Shown here piece by piece: positions 9,918 to 19,361 of a stretch of 64,000 bases of DNA. The stretch is from Sphingobium chungbukense (GTDB lineage: Bacteria > Pseudomonadota > Alphaproteobacteria > Sphingomonadales > Sphingomonadaceae): assembly GCF_001005725.1 (NCBI RefSeq), contig NZ_LBIC01000004.1, positions 248,001 through 312,000 of the forward strand. Reading direction: 5' to 3'. The notes beneath the pieces were generated by a model. The model was not told the origin of the DNA. It saw only the letters and a list, made by a program, of their open reading frames with translations, and did no database searches. A program made the translations under genes and the position numbers. Each line of letters begins with the position of its first letter. The stretch's first letter is position 1.

Positions 9918-11186
9918 ATGGGCAAAAGCCGAACCGCACCAAGCCAGATCGACCTCATCACCCGTTACCGGGAGGTCCGGGCGCTGAGCGAAGCGCTGGC
10001 GGCACCGCTTTCCGACGCCGATGCGACGGTGCAGTCCATGGCCGACGCGTCGCCGGCCAAATGGCATCTTGCCCATGCGAGCTGGTTTTTCGAGACCTTC
10101 GTACTGCGCGATCATGTGCCGGGCTACACGCCGTTCGATGCCCGCTACACCTTCCTCTTCAACAGCTATTATGAAGCGGAGGGACCGCGTCATGCCCGGC
10201 CGATGCGGGGGATGCTGACCCGGCCGAGCCTGAAGGACGTTCGCGCCTATCGCGCGCATGTCGACAAGGCGCTGGTCACCGCCCTGCCGATGCTGAAGCC
10301 CGAAGTGCAGGCGCTGGTGCTGCTGGGCCTCAACCACGAACAGCAGCATCAGGAACTGATGCTGACCGACATCCAGCATCTGCTGTCCCTGAACCCGCTG
10401 GAACCCGCGCTGTTCGACGCACCCAATGCCCTGCCCGCGCCGATCCCGGGCCCGCTCCACTGGATCGAGGGGCGGCAGGGACTGGTCGAGGTCGGCGACG
10501 ATGGCAAAGGCGATTTCGCCTTCGATTGCGAGGGCCCCCGCCACAAGGCGGTGTTGCATCCCCACGCGCTGGCCCATCGTCTGATAACCAATGGCGAATG
10601 GATCGACTTCATCGAGGATGGCGGTTACGCGCGCACGTCCCATTGGCTGTCGGATGGCTGGGCCTGGGTCCAGGCGGAGGGGATCGAGGCGCCGCTCTAC
10701 TGGAAACGCAACGAGCAGGGATGGACGCGCTATGGCCTGGACGGCCGCAAGCCGGTCAATCGCGCGGCGCCGGTGACCCATATCAGCCTTTATGAAGCCG
10801 ATGCCTATGCCCACTGGGCGGGATTCCGGTTGCCCACCGAGGCGGAATGGGAAAGCGCGGCGCTCAATATCGCGCCGACCAGCGGCAACCAGCTCGACGG
10901 CGCGGCCTGTCCGCGCGCCCGCGCCGCGGAGGGTGGATCGGTGCTGACGCAGATGTTCGGCGACGTGTGGGAATGGACCGGTAGCGCCTATCGCCCCCAT
11001 CCCGGCTTCCGTGCCGCCGAGGGCGCGGTGGGCGAATATAATGGCAAGTTCATGTCCGGCCAGTTCGTGCTGAAGGGCGGCAGTTGCGCCACGCCGCGCG
11101 GCCATGTCCGGGCGAGCTACCGCAATTTCTTCTACCCCCATCAACGCTGGCAGTTCACCGGACTGCGGCTGGCAAAGGATCTGTAA
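9918..11186 (+). CDS. egtB: ergothioneine biosynthesis protein EgtB (sulfoxide synthase)
   Basis: Iron(II)-dependent, oxygen-using enzyme that joins hercynine to a cysteine- or gamma-glutamylcysteine-derived thiol during ergothioneine synthesis. Start at 9918 because GGAGGGG lies just upstream and the protein then begins MGKSRTAPSQ; the longer open frame has no RBS. The N-terminal DinB-like domain carries HLAHASWFFE and LNHEQQHQEL, which supply the His ligands of the iron centre. The C-terminal half is an FGE-sulfatase/C-type lectin fold (FRLPTEAEWESAA, FGDVWEWTGSAY, LKGGSCATPRGHVRASYRNFF). The 422-residue length fits. egtD follows 4 bases later, so the hercynine-making and sulfur-adding steps are co-expressed; no egtA, egtC or egtE is present. 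Confidence 0.95.
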   Translation: MGKSRTAPSQIDLITRYREVRALSEALAAPLSDADATVQSMADASPAKWHLAHASWFFETFVLRDHVPGYTPFDARYTFLFNSYYEAEGPRHARPMRGMLTRPSLKDVRAYRAHVDKALVTALPMLKPEVQALVLLGLNHEQQHQELMLTDIQHLLSLNPLEPALFDAPNALPAPIPGPLHWIEGRQGLVEVGDDGKGDFAFDCEGPRHKAVLHPHALAHRLITNGEWIDFIEDGGYARTSHWLSDGWAWVQAEGIEAPLYWKRNEQGWTRYGLDGRKPVNRAAPVTHISLYEADAYAHWAGFRLPTEAEWESAALNIAPTSGNQLDGAACPRARAAEGGSVLTQMFGDVWEWTGSAYRPHPGFRAAEGAVGEYNGKFMSGQFVLKGGSCATPRGHVRASYRNFFYPHQRWQFTGLRLAKDL

Positions 11187-11190
11187 GGCG

Positions 11191-12150
11191 ATGTTGCTGA
11201 CCCAGTATGCCCCGCTGTCCCTGCGCGCGCCCGATCCGGCCTTCCGCCGCGACATAGTGGAGGGGCTGTCGCGCACGCCCAAGGCGACGCCGCCCATATG
11301 GTTCTACGACCGGCGCGGATCGGAACTGTTCGAGGCGATCACGGACCTGCCGGAATATTATCCGACACGAGCGGAAACCGGATTGCTGGAAAAGCACGGG
11401 GCCGATTTTGCCGCTGCCGTGGGAGCGGGACGCGCCGTGGTCGAATTCGGCGCGGGCAGTGCCCGCAAGACGCCCCATCTGCTGCGCGCCATCGACCCGG
11501 CCGCCTATGTGCCGATCGACATCAGCGGCGAGTTCCTGCACGCCAGCAGTGCCGAACTGGCGTCCGCCTTTCCTGGCCTGCCCGTGTTGCCGGTGGTGGG
11601 CGATTTCAACCGCGACCTGCTGCTGCCGGCCGCCGTCGAGGGCCTTCCCCGACTGGGCTTCTTTCCCGGATCGACCATCGGCAATATGGAGCCGGAGGCC
11701 GCCGTGGATCTGTTGCGGGCGATGCGGCGATTGCTGGGCGACGATGCGTTGTTGCTGATCGGTATGGACCGCATCAAGGATCGCGAGCGGCTGATCGCGG
11801 CCTATGACGATGCGGCGGGGGTGACGGCGGCGTTCAACCTCAACCTGGTCGCCCGCATCAATCGCGAGCTGGAGGGGGATATGCCGATCGACGGCTTTGC
11901 CCATCGCGCGATCTGGAACGACGACAAGGCACGGATCGAAATGCATCTGGTGGCGGTGCGGCCGTTGCATTTCCATGTCGCCGGGCAATGTTTCCGCATG
12001 GCGGCGGGGGAGACGATCCATACGGAGAGCAGCCATAAATATGGCGCGCGCGACGAAAGACTGCTGCTGCGCGCGGGCGGATGGGAGCCGCGGCACGAAT
12101 GGACGGACGGTGAAGGCCTGTTTTCGCTGATACTGGCGAAAGCGGGCTGA
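11191..12150 (+). CDS. egtD: L-histidine N(alpha)-methyltransferase EgtD
   Basis: Trimethylates histidine to hercynine with three S-adenosylmethionines, the first step of ergothioneine synthesis. Start at the ATG 4 bases after the egtB stop (MLLTQYAPLS); the frame upstream overlaps egtB. Family hallmarks in order are the N-terminal FRRDIVEGLSRTPKATPP, WFYDRRGSELFEAITDLPEYYPTRAE, the SAM-binding VVEFGAGSARKT, YVPIDIS, and FFPGSTIGNMEP. The C-terminal ETIHTESSHKY includes the Glu and Ser that contact histidine in known EgtD structures. The length of 319 residues is typical. Confidence 0.95.
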   Translation: MLLTQYAPLSLRAPDPAFRRDIVEGLSRTPKATPPIWFYDRRGSELFEAITDLPEYYPTRAETGLLEKHGADFAAAVGAGRAVVEFGAGSARKTPHLLRAIDPAAYVPIDISGEFLHASSAELASAFPGLPVLPVVGDFNRDLLLPAAVEGLPRLGFFPGSTIGNMEPEAAVDLLRAMRRLLGDDALLLIGMDRIKDRERLIAAYDDAAGVTAAFNLNLVARINRELEGDMPIDGFAHRAIWNDDKARIEMHLVAVRPLHFHVAGQCFRMAAGETIHTESSHKYGARDERLLLRAGGWEPRHEWTDGEGLFSLILAKAG

Positions 12151-12163
12151 GCGGGGACAACCG

Positions 12164-13213
12164 CTATTCGACGACCCTGGCCGACCAGGTGGTGATCCAA
12201 TGCCAGGCGCCCCGGCATTCGCCCATGGCGCTCGCCTCGACCAGGCGGAAACGCGTGCCGTCCCAGACATAGGATTCGCTGCCGCCGCAATCGCCCAACC
12301 CCCTGCCCTTGGCATAGCTTTGCAGGGTGGAGGTCTGCGGCGCCCAACCCGCGTTGACGAGCATCGGATGGCTCGCGTCCTCGCTCCAGCCCGGCGGATA
12401 GTCGAAGCTGGCGAAGCGGAAGGCCCGGCGGCCGGGAATGCCGGTGGCGATCACGGGGACGGAGGTGAAATTATAGGCGCCCGCGCCGCACGGCACCAAT
12501 ATCAGCGTCTCCGTCTTCGACAATCGATGCAGGTCGGGCGGCGAGGCAGCATCCTTCATCTCGTCGGCGCAGCCGGTGAATGCGCCGACGGCCGTCAGTT
12601 CCTCCCGCCAGAGGGCCGGCGGCGCCGTGCCGGCGGGAATGATCGCGCGCCGGATGGACGGGATTGCAGGTGCAGGCCGCACCGCGCTGCGGGCGAGCGG
12701 ACCGGTCGCGACGAGCGCCGCCATGGTGCCCGCCCGCCCCTGCCTCGCGTCCATATAGCGCAACGCGGCGGCGGAACCGGCCAAGGACGGCTGATCGATG
12801 CGCTTGCCGCCCGAACGGATTTCCATCCCGCCGCCCCGCGCCATGGCAATGGCCAGCGCCGAAGCCTGCGGCCCTTGCAGGCTGGCCTCCCCGTCCACGC
12901 TCACCGCGCTGGCGACCTTGCGGCCGTCGATCAGGAAATCCAGCGTCTCCCGCCCCTTGGCATCGCGGCTGACCCGGATTTCAGGATCGGCGGCCGCGTC
13001 CGCATCCCGGCTGATACCCAGCATGACGGGGCTGTCGGGCCAGTCGCCTCCCTCGGGCAGCAGGGACACCGCCTCGCACCGGTTGCGGTTGTCGCAACCG
13101 ATGGTCCAGTCCTTGTAGCTTTCCAATGTGCCCGGCTTCGGCGCTTGCGCGAAAGCCGGCGCCATGACCGCCGACAGCATGACTGTCAGCCCGAATATGC
13201 GTTGCGCCCCCAT
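12164..13213 (-). CDS. DUF1176 secreted protein
   Basis: A 349-residue exported protein. The N-terminus (MGAQRIFGLTVMLSAVMAPAFAQA) is a clear Sec signal peptide with AFA cleavage. The mature part begins LESYKDWTIGCDNRNRCEAVSL, and the C-terminus LGDCGGSESYVWDGTRFRLVEASAMGECRGAWHW is characteristic of DUF1176, with paired cysteines that could form periplasmic disulfides. Function is unknown in the literature I can recall. It converges with egtD (stops 13 bases apart). Confidence 0.8.
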   Translation of the reverse strand: MGAQRIFGLTVMLSAVMAPAFAQAPKPGTLESYKDWTIGCDNRNRCEAVSLLPEGGDWPDSPVMLGISRDADAAADPEIRVSRDAKGRETLDFLIDGRKVASAVSVDGEASLQGPQASALAIAMARGGGMEIRSGGKRIDQPSLAGSAAALRYMDARQGRAGTMAALVATGPLARSAVRPAPAIPSIRRAIIPAGTAPPALWREELTAVGAFTGCADEMKDAASPPDLHRLSKTETLILVPCGAGAYNFTSVPVIATGIPGRRAFRFASFDYPPGWSEDASHPMLVNAGWAPQTSTLQSYAKGRGLGDCGGSESYVWDGTRFRLVEASAMGECRGAWHWITTWSARVVE

Positions 13214-13274
13214 GGGTTAACCATAGCTGGTTTCGTCGGCGACGGGTAGAACTTTCGTTATAGACGCGCAACGG

Positions 13275-14597
13275 TCAGCGCAGGCTGAGCATCAGCCCCG
13301 CCAGTGCCGCGCTCATGAGGTTGGCGAGACTGCCCGCCACCAGCGCCTTGAGCCCCAGCCGCGCGATCACCGGCCGCTGGTTGGGCGCAAGATTGCCCGT
13401 GACCGCCATCTGGATCGCAATCGAGCTGAAATTGGCGAAACCGCACAGCGCGAAGGTGACGATCGCGATGGTCGCGGGCGACAGCGCGCCCTGCACCTGG
13501 CCCAGATTGATGTAGGCGACGAATTCATTGAGCACGACCTTGGTACCGAACAGGCCGCCCGCGATCTGCGCCTCGTTCCAGGGAATGTTGAGCAGAACCA
13601 TGACCGGGGAGAAGAGATGGCCGAGCAGTTGCTGGAAGCTGAGGCCGGGATAGCCGAACCAGCCGCCGATGCCGCCCAATATGCCGTTGGCCAGCGCGAC
13701 GAGCGCCACGAAGGCCAGCACCATGGCGCCGACCGCGACGGCCAGCTTCACGCCGGTCTGCGCGCCCTGGGCGGCGGCCATGATGAGGTTGGCGGGCTTT
13801 TCCTCGTCATGAGTGGCGGGCGGCATCGGTTCGCCGGGCGTTCCCCCCGGCAGCAGCGCGGCGGGGCCGGTGTCGCCGATCCGGCTTTCGGGCAGGACGA
13901 CTTCGGGATGATCGCCGAGCGGCAGTTCGGGCTCGCGCTCCGGCTCGTCGGGCATCATGATCTTCGCCATCAACAGCCCGCCGGGCGCGGACATGAAGCT
14001 GGCGGCAAGCAGATAGTCGATCTTGATCCCCATGGAGGCATAGGCCGCCAGGATCGTGCCCGCCACGCCCGCCATGCCGCTGGTCATCACGGCGAAAAGC
14101 TGCGGCGGGGTGAGGCCCGCCAGATAGGGGCGGATGACGAGCGGGCTTTCGCTCTGGCCGACGAAGATATTGGCGGCGGCGCAGAGACTCTCGACCTTGG
14201 ATACGCCCGTCACCTTCTCGATCGCGCCGCCGACCCAGCGGACGATCTGCTGCATGATGCCCAGATAATAGAGGATCGACACCAGGCTGGCGAAGAAGAT
14301 GATGACCGGCAGCGCGGCGATGGCAAAGCTGGCGCCGCCGATTTCCGGTTTCGCGAGCGGACCGAAGATGAAGTCCGTCCCGGCCTGCGCATAGCCGAGC
14401 AGGTTCGAAACGCCGTGCGACATGCCCGCGATCACCGCGCGGCCGGCGGGCACATAGAGCACCAGCAGGGCGATGCCCGCCTGCAACAGGAACGCCGCGC
14501 CCACGACCCGCGGCCGGATGGCGCGGCGGTTGGAGGACAGGGCGACGGCGATGGCAAGGATCAGCGCGATACCGGCTAGGCCAATGAGAAGGTGCAT
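13275..14597 (-). CDS. concentrative nucleoside transporter, NupC/CNT family
   Basis: Proton- or sodium-driven nucleoside uptake across the inner membrane. The 440 residues contain the CNT signatures VGQSESPLVIRPYLAGLTPPQLFAVMTSGMAGVAGTI (helical hairpin 1 region) and, near the C-terminus, GTKVVLNEFVAYINLG and FALCGFANFSSIAIQM (helical hairpin 2 region). A hydrophilic loop of about 55 residues rich in Glu/Pro lies between the two halves (from MMPDEPEREP), somewhat long for the family. Downstream of typA on the same strand but separated by a terminator, so it probably has its own promoter. Confidence 0.92.
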   Translation of the reverse strand: MHLLIGLAGIALILAIAVALSSNRRAIRPRVVGAAFLLQAGIALLVLYVPAGRAVIAGMSHGVSNLLGYAQAGTDFIFGPLAKPEIGGASFAIAALPVIIFFASLVSILYYLGIMQQIVRWVGGAIEKVTGVSKVESLCAAANIFVGQSESPLVIRPYLAGLTPPQLFAVMTSGMAGVAGTILAAYASMGIKIDYLLAASFMSAPGGLLMAKIMMPDEPEREPELPLGDHPEVVLPESRIGDTGPAALLPGGTPGEPMPPATHDEEKPANLIMAAAQGAQTGVKLAVAVGAMVLAFVALVALANGILGGIGGWFGYPGLSFQQLLGHLFSPVMVLLNIPWNEAQIAGGLFGTKVVLNEFVAYINLGQVQGALSPATIAIVTFALCGFANFSSIAIQMAVTGNLAPNQRPVIARLGLKALVAGSLANLMSAALAGLMLSLR

Positions 14598-14705
14598 GAA
14601 AAGCTTTCGCGGGAAGAACGAATGGCGCGACCATAATGAGCACGCGGTGGCGAGGCCAGTAGCTTTACGATGTTACAAAGGCGTCACATCGGGACGGCAT
14701 GCCAT

Positions 14706-14736
14706 GAAAAATGCCGCCCCGTTGCCGGAGCGGCAT
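14706..14736 (-). terminator. rho-independent terminator of typA
   Basis: Arms ATGCCGC (14711-14717) and GCGGCAT (14730-14736) pair and extend inward with one mismatch. Read on the minus strand the stem is followed by a run of T, 26 bases after the typA stop. Confidence 0.7.
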
Positions 14737-14761
14737 GATCTTCCCACCGATGGCGGACGCT

Positions 14762-16582
14762 TCAGGCGGCAGCCTTGGCCCGCGACATGCGCTTGCGCTC
14801 GTTCGGGTCGAGATAGCGCTTGCGCAGGCGGATGTTCTTCGGCGTCACCTCGACCATTTCATCATCGTCGATATAGGCGATCGCCTGTTCCAGCGTCAGC
14901 TTGCGCGGCGGCGTCAGGCGGATGCTGTCATCCTTGCCGCTGGCGCGGAAGTTGGTCAGCGCCTTCGACTTCATCGGGTTGACTTCAAGGTCTTCGGGCT
15001 TGGCATTCTCACCGATGATCATGCCTTCGTAGAGCGCCTCGCCCACGCCGACCATCAGGATGCCACGCTCTTCGAGAGGACCGAGAGCATAAGCCACCGC
15101 TTCGCCCGCGCCATTGGAGATCAGCACGCCATTCTTGCGGCCTTCGATCTTGCCCTTGTGCGGGCCGTACTTCTCGAACAGCCGGTTCATGATGCCGGTG
15201 CCGCGCGTGTCGGACAGGAATTCGCCATGATAGCCGATCAGGCCACGCGACGGCGCGGAGAAGGTGATACGGGTCTTGCCGCCGCCCGAGGGACGCATGT
15301 CGGTCATCTCGGCCTTGCGGATGTTCATCTTGTCGACAACCGTACCGGAAAACTCATCGTCCACGTCGATGACGACGGTTTCATAAGGCTCGGTCTTAGC
15401 ACCGGTCTCATCCTCACCGAACAGCACGCGGGGGCGCGAAATGCCCAGTTCGAAGCCTTCACGGCGCATGGTTTCGATGAGCACACCCAACTGGAGTTCG
15501 CCGCGACCGGCGACTTCGAAGCTGTCCTTGTCATCCGATTCCGTGACCTTGATCGCCACGTTGGATTCGGCTTCGCGCATCAGGCGGTCGCGGATCATGC
15601 GGCTCGTCACCTTGCTGCCTTCACGGCCCGCCATCGGCGAATCGTTCACGGCAAAGCGCATCGACAGGGTCGGCGGATCGATCGGCTGCGCTTTGATCGC
15701 AGTGGTGACGGCCGGGTCGGCAATGGTGTTCGACACGGTAGCGACGGTCAGACCGGCCAGCGAGATGATGTCGCCTGCCTGCGCTTCATCGACCGGCACG
15801 CGGTCGAGGCCGCGGAACGAGAGGATCTTGGACGCGCGACCGGTTTCCAGCACATTGCCATCGGCATCGATCGCATGGATCGGCTGGTTGACCTTCAGCG
15901 TGCCGGACTGGACGCGGCCGGTCAGGATACGGCCAAGGAAATTGTCGCGGTCGAGCAGAGTCACCAGGAAGCTGAACGGCGCATCGACGTCCAGCGCCGG
16001 CGGCGGCACATGGTCGACAATCTTCTGGAACAGCGGCTCCAGCGTGCCTGAACGCAGCGAGGCGTCCTCATTGGCATAGCCATTGCGGCCCGAAGCGTAG
16101 AGGACAGGGAAGTCGAGCTGCTCGTCATTGGCGTCGAGCGTGACAAACAGGTCGAACACCTCGTCCAGCACTTCCTGGATGCGTTCGTCGGGACGGTCGA
16201 TCTTGTTGACGACGACGATGGGCTTGAGACCCAGAGCCAGCGCCTTGCCGGTGACGAACTTGGTCTGCGGCATCGCGCCTTCCGACGAATCGACCAGCAG
16301 GACGACGCCGTCTACCATGGAGAGGATGCGCTCCACCTCGCCGCCGAAGTCGGCGTGGCCGGGCGTGTCGACGATGTTGATGCGGGTGCCGTTCCATTCG
16401 ACCGAGGTGGGCTTCGCCAGGATGGTGATGCCGCGTTCCTTTTCGAGGTCGTTCGAGTCCATCGCGCGTTCCTCGACGCGCTGATTGTCGCGGAAGGTGC
16501 CGGACTGGCGGAAAAGCTGATCGACGAGCGTGGTCTTGCCATGGTCGACGTGCGCGATGATCGCGATATTACGCAGGGACAT
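14762..16582 (-). CDS. typA: ribosome-associated GTPase TypA/BipA
   Basis: Translational GTPase of the EF-G/LepA family that binds 70S ribosomes and supports 50S assembly and stress adaptation. Start at 16582 because the protein then begins [22 protein letters not shown], the conserved N-terminus; 38 upstream codons are open but unrelated. G1 is [10 protein letters not shown], the switch I threonine is in ERGITI, G3 DTPGHADF, G4 NKID, and the C-terminal TypA-specific domain includes [18 protein letters not shown]. The 606-residue length is normal. It is divergent from the telA-like gene and ends in a strong terminator. Confidence 0.97.
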   Translation of the reverse strand: MSLRNIAIIAHVDHGKTTLVDQLFRQSGTFRDNQRVEERAMDSNDLEKERGITILAKPTSVEWNGTRINIVDTPGHADFGGEVERILSMVDGVVLLVDSSEGAMPQTKFVTGKALALGLKPIVVVNKIDRPDERIQEVLDEVFDLFVTLDANDEQLDFPVLYASGRNGYANEDASLRSGTLEPLFQKIVDHVPPPALDVDAPFSFLVTLLDRDNFLGRILTGRVQSGTLKVNQPIHAIDADGNVLETGRASKILSFRGLDRVPVDEAQAGDIISLAGLTVATVSNTIADPAVTTAIKAQPIDPPTLSMRFAVNDSPMAGREGSKVTSRMIRDRLMREAESNVAIKVTESDDKDSFEVAGRGELQLGVLIETMRREGFELGISRPRVLFGEDETGAKTEPYETVVIDVDDEFSGTVVDKMNIRKAEMTDMRPSGGGKTRITFSAPSRGLIGYHGEFLSDTRGTGIMNRLFEKYGPHKGKIEGRKNGVLISNGAGEAVAYALGPLEERGILMVGVGEALYEGMIIGENAKPEDLEVNPMKSKALTNFRASGKDDSIRLTPPRKLTLEQAIAYIDDDEMVEVTPKNIRLRKRYLDPNERKRMSRAKAAA

Positions 16583-16802
16583 GAAGCTGCCTTCGGGATA
16601 TGGGTTTTCCCGGCGGGCACCGCGCCTGTCCAGGATGTTTGCGCGCGCCCCTACAGGAAATGACGCGTTGCGGCAAGCGTTGCGGGCGGGCGGCACGATT
16701 GCAATGGCCGGGGCAGGCCTTTAGCGTGCGACGCAGGCTTGCAGCCGAACTGTTCTATATACATATAACAGTGCGAACCCTTGATGGCCCCTGGGAGATG
16801 AC

Positions 16803-18026
16803 ATGGCTTCGACCGCGCCGACCGCCACCGCTACGACATCAGGCGATACGCTGAACCTGACCCCGCCCGATCCGGTGCCGCCGGTCGCGCCCGAAAAAGC
16901 GGCGGGACTGGTTCCCCTGGAGGACGAGAAGAAGTCGAAACTCGACGAGAAGGTCGATGCCTTCGTCGACGATCTCGTCGCGCAGGACGCCAATTCGCCG
17001 GAATTCGGCCAACGGGTCGACCAGCTCACCAATATGGGGCGCAAGGAAATCGCGGAGGCCGCCGGGCATTCGAACCGCTTCCTCGACCGGCCGGTGCGCG
17101 CGATGGACAGCGACAACAAGGTCGGCGTCGACCTTGCCGAACTGCGCCGGACCATCGAGGATCTGGACCCCGGCAAGCGCGGCAGCCTGACCGCGCCCAA
17201 GAAGCTGTTCGGGCTCATCCCCTTCGGCAACCGGATGCGCGATTATTTCGACAGCTACAAAAGCGCGCAGAGCCACATCAATTCGATCCTGGGATCGCTG
17301 GCCAGCGGCAAGGACGTGCTGATCAAGGACAATGCCGCCATCGATGTCGAGCGGCAGAATATGTGGCAGACGATGGGCCGTCTGGAGCAGATGATCCATA
17401 TTTCCAAGACGCTCGACGCCCGGTTGGAGGGCAAGGCGCTGGAACTGGATTCGACCGATCCGGCCAAGGCCAAGGCGATCCGCGAAAGCGCGCTTTTCTA
17501 CATCCGCCAGCGCACGCAGGACCTGCTGACGCAGATGGCGGTGACGGTGCAGGGCTATCTGGCGCTCGACCTCGTCAAGAAGAACAATGTCGAACTGGTG
17601 AAGGGCGTGGACCGCGCCAGCACCACCACTGTCGCCGCGCTGCGCACCGCCGTGACCGTGGCACAGGCGCTGGTGGGGCAGAAGCTCGTCCTCGAACAGA
17701 TCACCGCGCTCAACACGACGACCGCGAACATGATCGATTCGACCGGCGAGATGTTGAAGACCCAGACCGCGCAGATCCACGAGCAGGCTGCGTCCAGCAC
17801 CATTCCCATCGAGACGCTGCAACGCGCCTTCCAGAATATCTACGACACGATGGACAATATCGACACGTTCAAGATGAAAGCGCTGGAGAATATGAAGACG
17901 ACGGTGAACACGCTGTCGAACGAGGTCGAGAAGTCGAAGGGCTATATCGCACGGGCCGAGGGACAAGCGCAGGCCGCGCAACAGGCCCGTGCCGACAATC
18001 CGCTGCTGAGTGCGATCGAGGCCTGA
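16803..18026 (+). CDS. TelA-type toxic anion resistance family protein
   Basis: A 407-residue soluble, helix-rich protein of the TelA family, named for plasmid tellurite resistance; chromosomal members are common and their role is poorly known. The N-terminal 50 residues are low-complexity Ala/Thr/Pro and then acidic. The body has the family pattern: an initial LLGLIPFGNRMRDYFDSY-like segment, then long amphipathic helices (FYIRQRTQDLLTQMAVTVQGYLALDLVKKNN, LVLEQITALNTTTANMID). No membrane segment is visible. It sits 4 bases upstream of an XpaC-like gene, the usual telA-xpaC pairing. Confidence 0.88.
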   Translation: MASTAPTATATTSGDTLNLTPPDPVPPVAPEKAAGLVPLEDEKKSKLDEKVDAFVDDLVAQDANSPEFGQRVDQLTNMGRKEIAEAAGHSNRFLDRPVRAMDSDNKVGVDLAELRRTIEDLDPGKRGSLTAPKKLFGLIPFGNRMRDYFDSYKSAQSHINSILGSLASGKDVLIKDNAAIDVERQNMWQTMGRLEQMIHISKTLDARLEGKALELDSTDPAKAKAIRESALFYIRQRTQDLLTQMAVTVQGYLALDLVKKNNVELVKGVDRASTTTVAALRTAVTVAQALVGQKLVLEQITALNTTTANMIDSTGEMLKTQTAQIHEQAASSTIPIETLQRAFQNIYDTMDNIDTFKMKALENMKTTVNTLSNEVEKSKGYIARAEGQAQAAQQARADNPLLSAIEA

Positions 18027-18030
18027 TGCG

Positions 18031-18741
18031 ATGAGCCGTTCCGACCGCGTGCTGGCCGATGCCGAAGCGGTGCTGCGCCGCCATAGCGAGCGCGGACAGA
18101 GCCTGTCGGCGCGTGCCCGGCAACGGCGCAACGCGGCGCTGATGCGCAAGGTCAAATATGCCTTCTGGGCCATCATGGCCGTGCTGGTGGCGAGCACCCT
18201 CGCCGGCTTCATCGCGCCGATCGGCACGACCGGGGTGATGATCGCGCTGGGCGTCATGCTGGCGGCGGTGCTGCTGATCGGGGCGATGCCCGGCGAGCGG
18301 CGCGTCCGCACCGAGGCGCTGGCGGATACCGCGCTCACCGCCTTGCCGCTCCAGGCCGAAATCTGGCTGGAAAACCAGCGCAAGGCCCTGCCCGCCCCCG
18401 CGGTCACGCTGGTCGACAGCATCGGCGTCAAGCTGGAGACGCTGGCGCCGCAACTCGAACGGCTGGGGGAACAGGAACCGGCGGCGCAGGAAATCCGGAA
18501 ATTGCTCTCCGATCATCTGCCCGAACTCGTCACCGGCTATCAATCCATCCCCGAACCGCTGCGGCGCGAGGAACGCAATGGCCGTGTGCCGGAAAAGCAG
18601 TTGATCGAGGGGCTGAGCGTCATCGACGCGGAAATCGCCCGGATGAGCGAGACACTGGCGAGCGGCGATCTCGACAAGCTGGCGGTGCAGAACCGTTTCC
18701 TGGAACTGAAATATCAGGAGGCGAAGGAACTGGGTCAGTAG
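18031..18741 (+). CDS. XpaC-like (5-bromo-4-chloroindolyl phosphate hydrolysis family) membrane protein
   Basis: 236 residues. The start is the ATG four bases after the telA-like stop (MSRSDRVLADAEAVLRRHSER). Two adjacent hydrophobic helices at about residues 45-90 follow a basic N-terminus, and the rest is a cytoplasmic helical domain with many Glu/Leu heptads ending LELKYQEAKELGQ. XpaC family proteins pair with TelA proteins throughout bacteria. The phosphatase-like family name comes from one early phenotype and should not be read as a known activity. Probably co-translated with the telA-like gene. Confidence 0.72.
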   Translation: MSRSDRVLADAEAVLRRHSERGQSLSARARQRRNAALMRKVKYAFWAIMAVLVASTLAGFIAPIGTTGVMIALGVMLAAVLLIGAMPGERRVRTEALADTALTALPLQAEIWLENQRKALPAPAVTLVDSIGVKLETLAPQLERLGEQEPAAQEIRKLLSDHLPELVTGYQSIPEPLRREERNGRVPEKQLIEGLSVIDAEIARMSETLASGDLDKLAVQNRFLELKYQEAKELGQ

Positions 18742-18775
18742 AACCCTTTTCCTTCAGGACCGTTCTATTGTCGTC

Positions 18776-18931
18776 ATGATCCATCTGACGCTGATCATCG
18801 TCGACTTCCTGACCGGCCTGCTGGCGGCCGGAGCATGGGCGCTCGCCACGGCAGGAGGGGCGATTGCGGCTCTGGTGGCCGGCGGGCTGACAGGTGCGGC
18901 GATGTTCCGCAAATGGCGGCAAAGGGAATGA
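18776..18931 (+). CDS. small hydrophobic protein, 51 residues (candidate)
   Basis: ATG at 18776 to TGA at 18931 gives 51 residues beginning MIHLTLIIVDFLTGLLAAGA and ending MFRKWRQRE: two hydrophobic stretches rich in Gly/Ala and a basic tail, positive inside. It lies 34 bases after the XpaC-like gene on the same strand and may be the third gene of that operon. There is no strong RBS. Too short for statistical support, so it stands only as a candidate. Confidence 0.4.
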   Translation: MIHLTLIIVDFLTGLLAAGAWALATAGGAIAALVAGGLTGAAMFRKWRQRE

Positions 18932-18940
18932 GGCGGCCGG

Positions 18941-19240
18941 TCAGTAGCCCTCGATCCAGGCGGTCATCGCCGACTGGGTCAGCGGCTGGCTGAACTGGAT
19001 GCCGAAGCGCTTGCCATTGGCCCATATCACCCGGCCGCTGGCTTCCTGTCCCTGGCCCTCGACGGTCAGGAAGGTGCCGGCCGCCGGCGGCGTCTCGCAA
19101 TGGGCGAGCGCTCCGGAGCAGGACAGGTCCAGGAAATGCGCCCGCGCCGCCATGCCGCCGAAGTGCAGCGCCACCGGCTCGAACATCTTGTGACGCGGAT
19201 CGTGCCGCCGCTGTCCGGCAGCGGCCGTCGATTCAACCAT
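18941..19240 (-). CDS. PilZ domain protein (c-di-GMP receptor type)
   Basis: A 99-residue single-domain protein. The N-terminal RRHDPRHKMFEPVALHFGG contains the R-x3-R type box, and FLDLSCSGALAHCE corresponds to the (D/N)-x-S-x-x-G motif of PilZ domains that bind c-di-GMP. The C-terminal KRFGIQFSQPLTQ matches the domain end. The Arg spacing (RRHDPR) is close to, but not exactly, the canonical RxxxR, so binding is likely but not certain. Monocistronic; a CtrA-type half-site lies upstream. Confidence 0.82.
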   Translation of the reverse strand: MVESTAAAGQRRHDPRHKMFEPVALHFGGMAARAHFLDLSCSGALAHCETPPAAGTFLTVEGQGQEASGRVIWANGKRFGIQFSQPLTQSAMTAWIEGY

Positions 19241-19316
19241 TTCCTGTCCCTCTCCCGAAGGCCCTGTTCTTCACGAAGAGAGCTAAGGCGTCCGCCGAAT
19301 CACGGCTGGCTGGCCA

Positions 19317-19324
19317 TTAACCAT
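19317..19324. promoter_or_regulatory. candidate CtrA half-site upstream of a PilZ gene
   Basis: TTAACCAT, 77 bases upstream of the PilZ start in the gap to the methyltransferase gene. Same 8-mer and nearly the same distance as the site ahead of the diguanylate cyclase at 3171. Motif match only. Confidence 0.35.
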
Positions 19325-19361
19325 AATCCACATCAGGGAAAGCGCCGAATGCAGTGGCCGG

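Noticed and set aside
13217-13224. TTAACCAT upstream of the DUF1176 gene as a CtrA site
   Set aside because: It is only 4 bases from the start codon, which leaves no room for promoter regulation.
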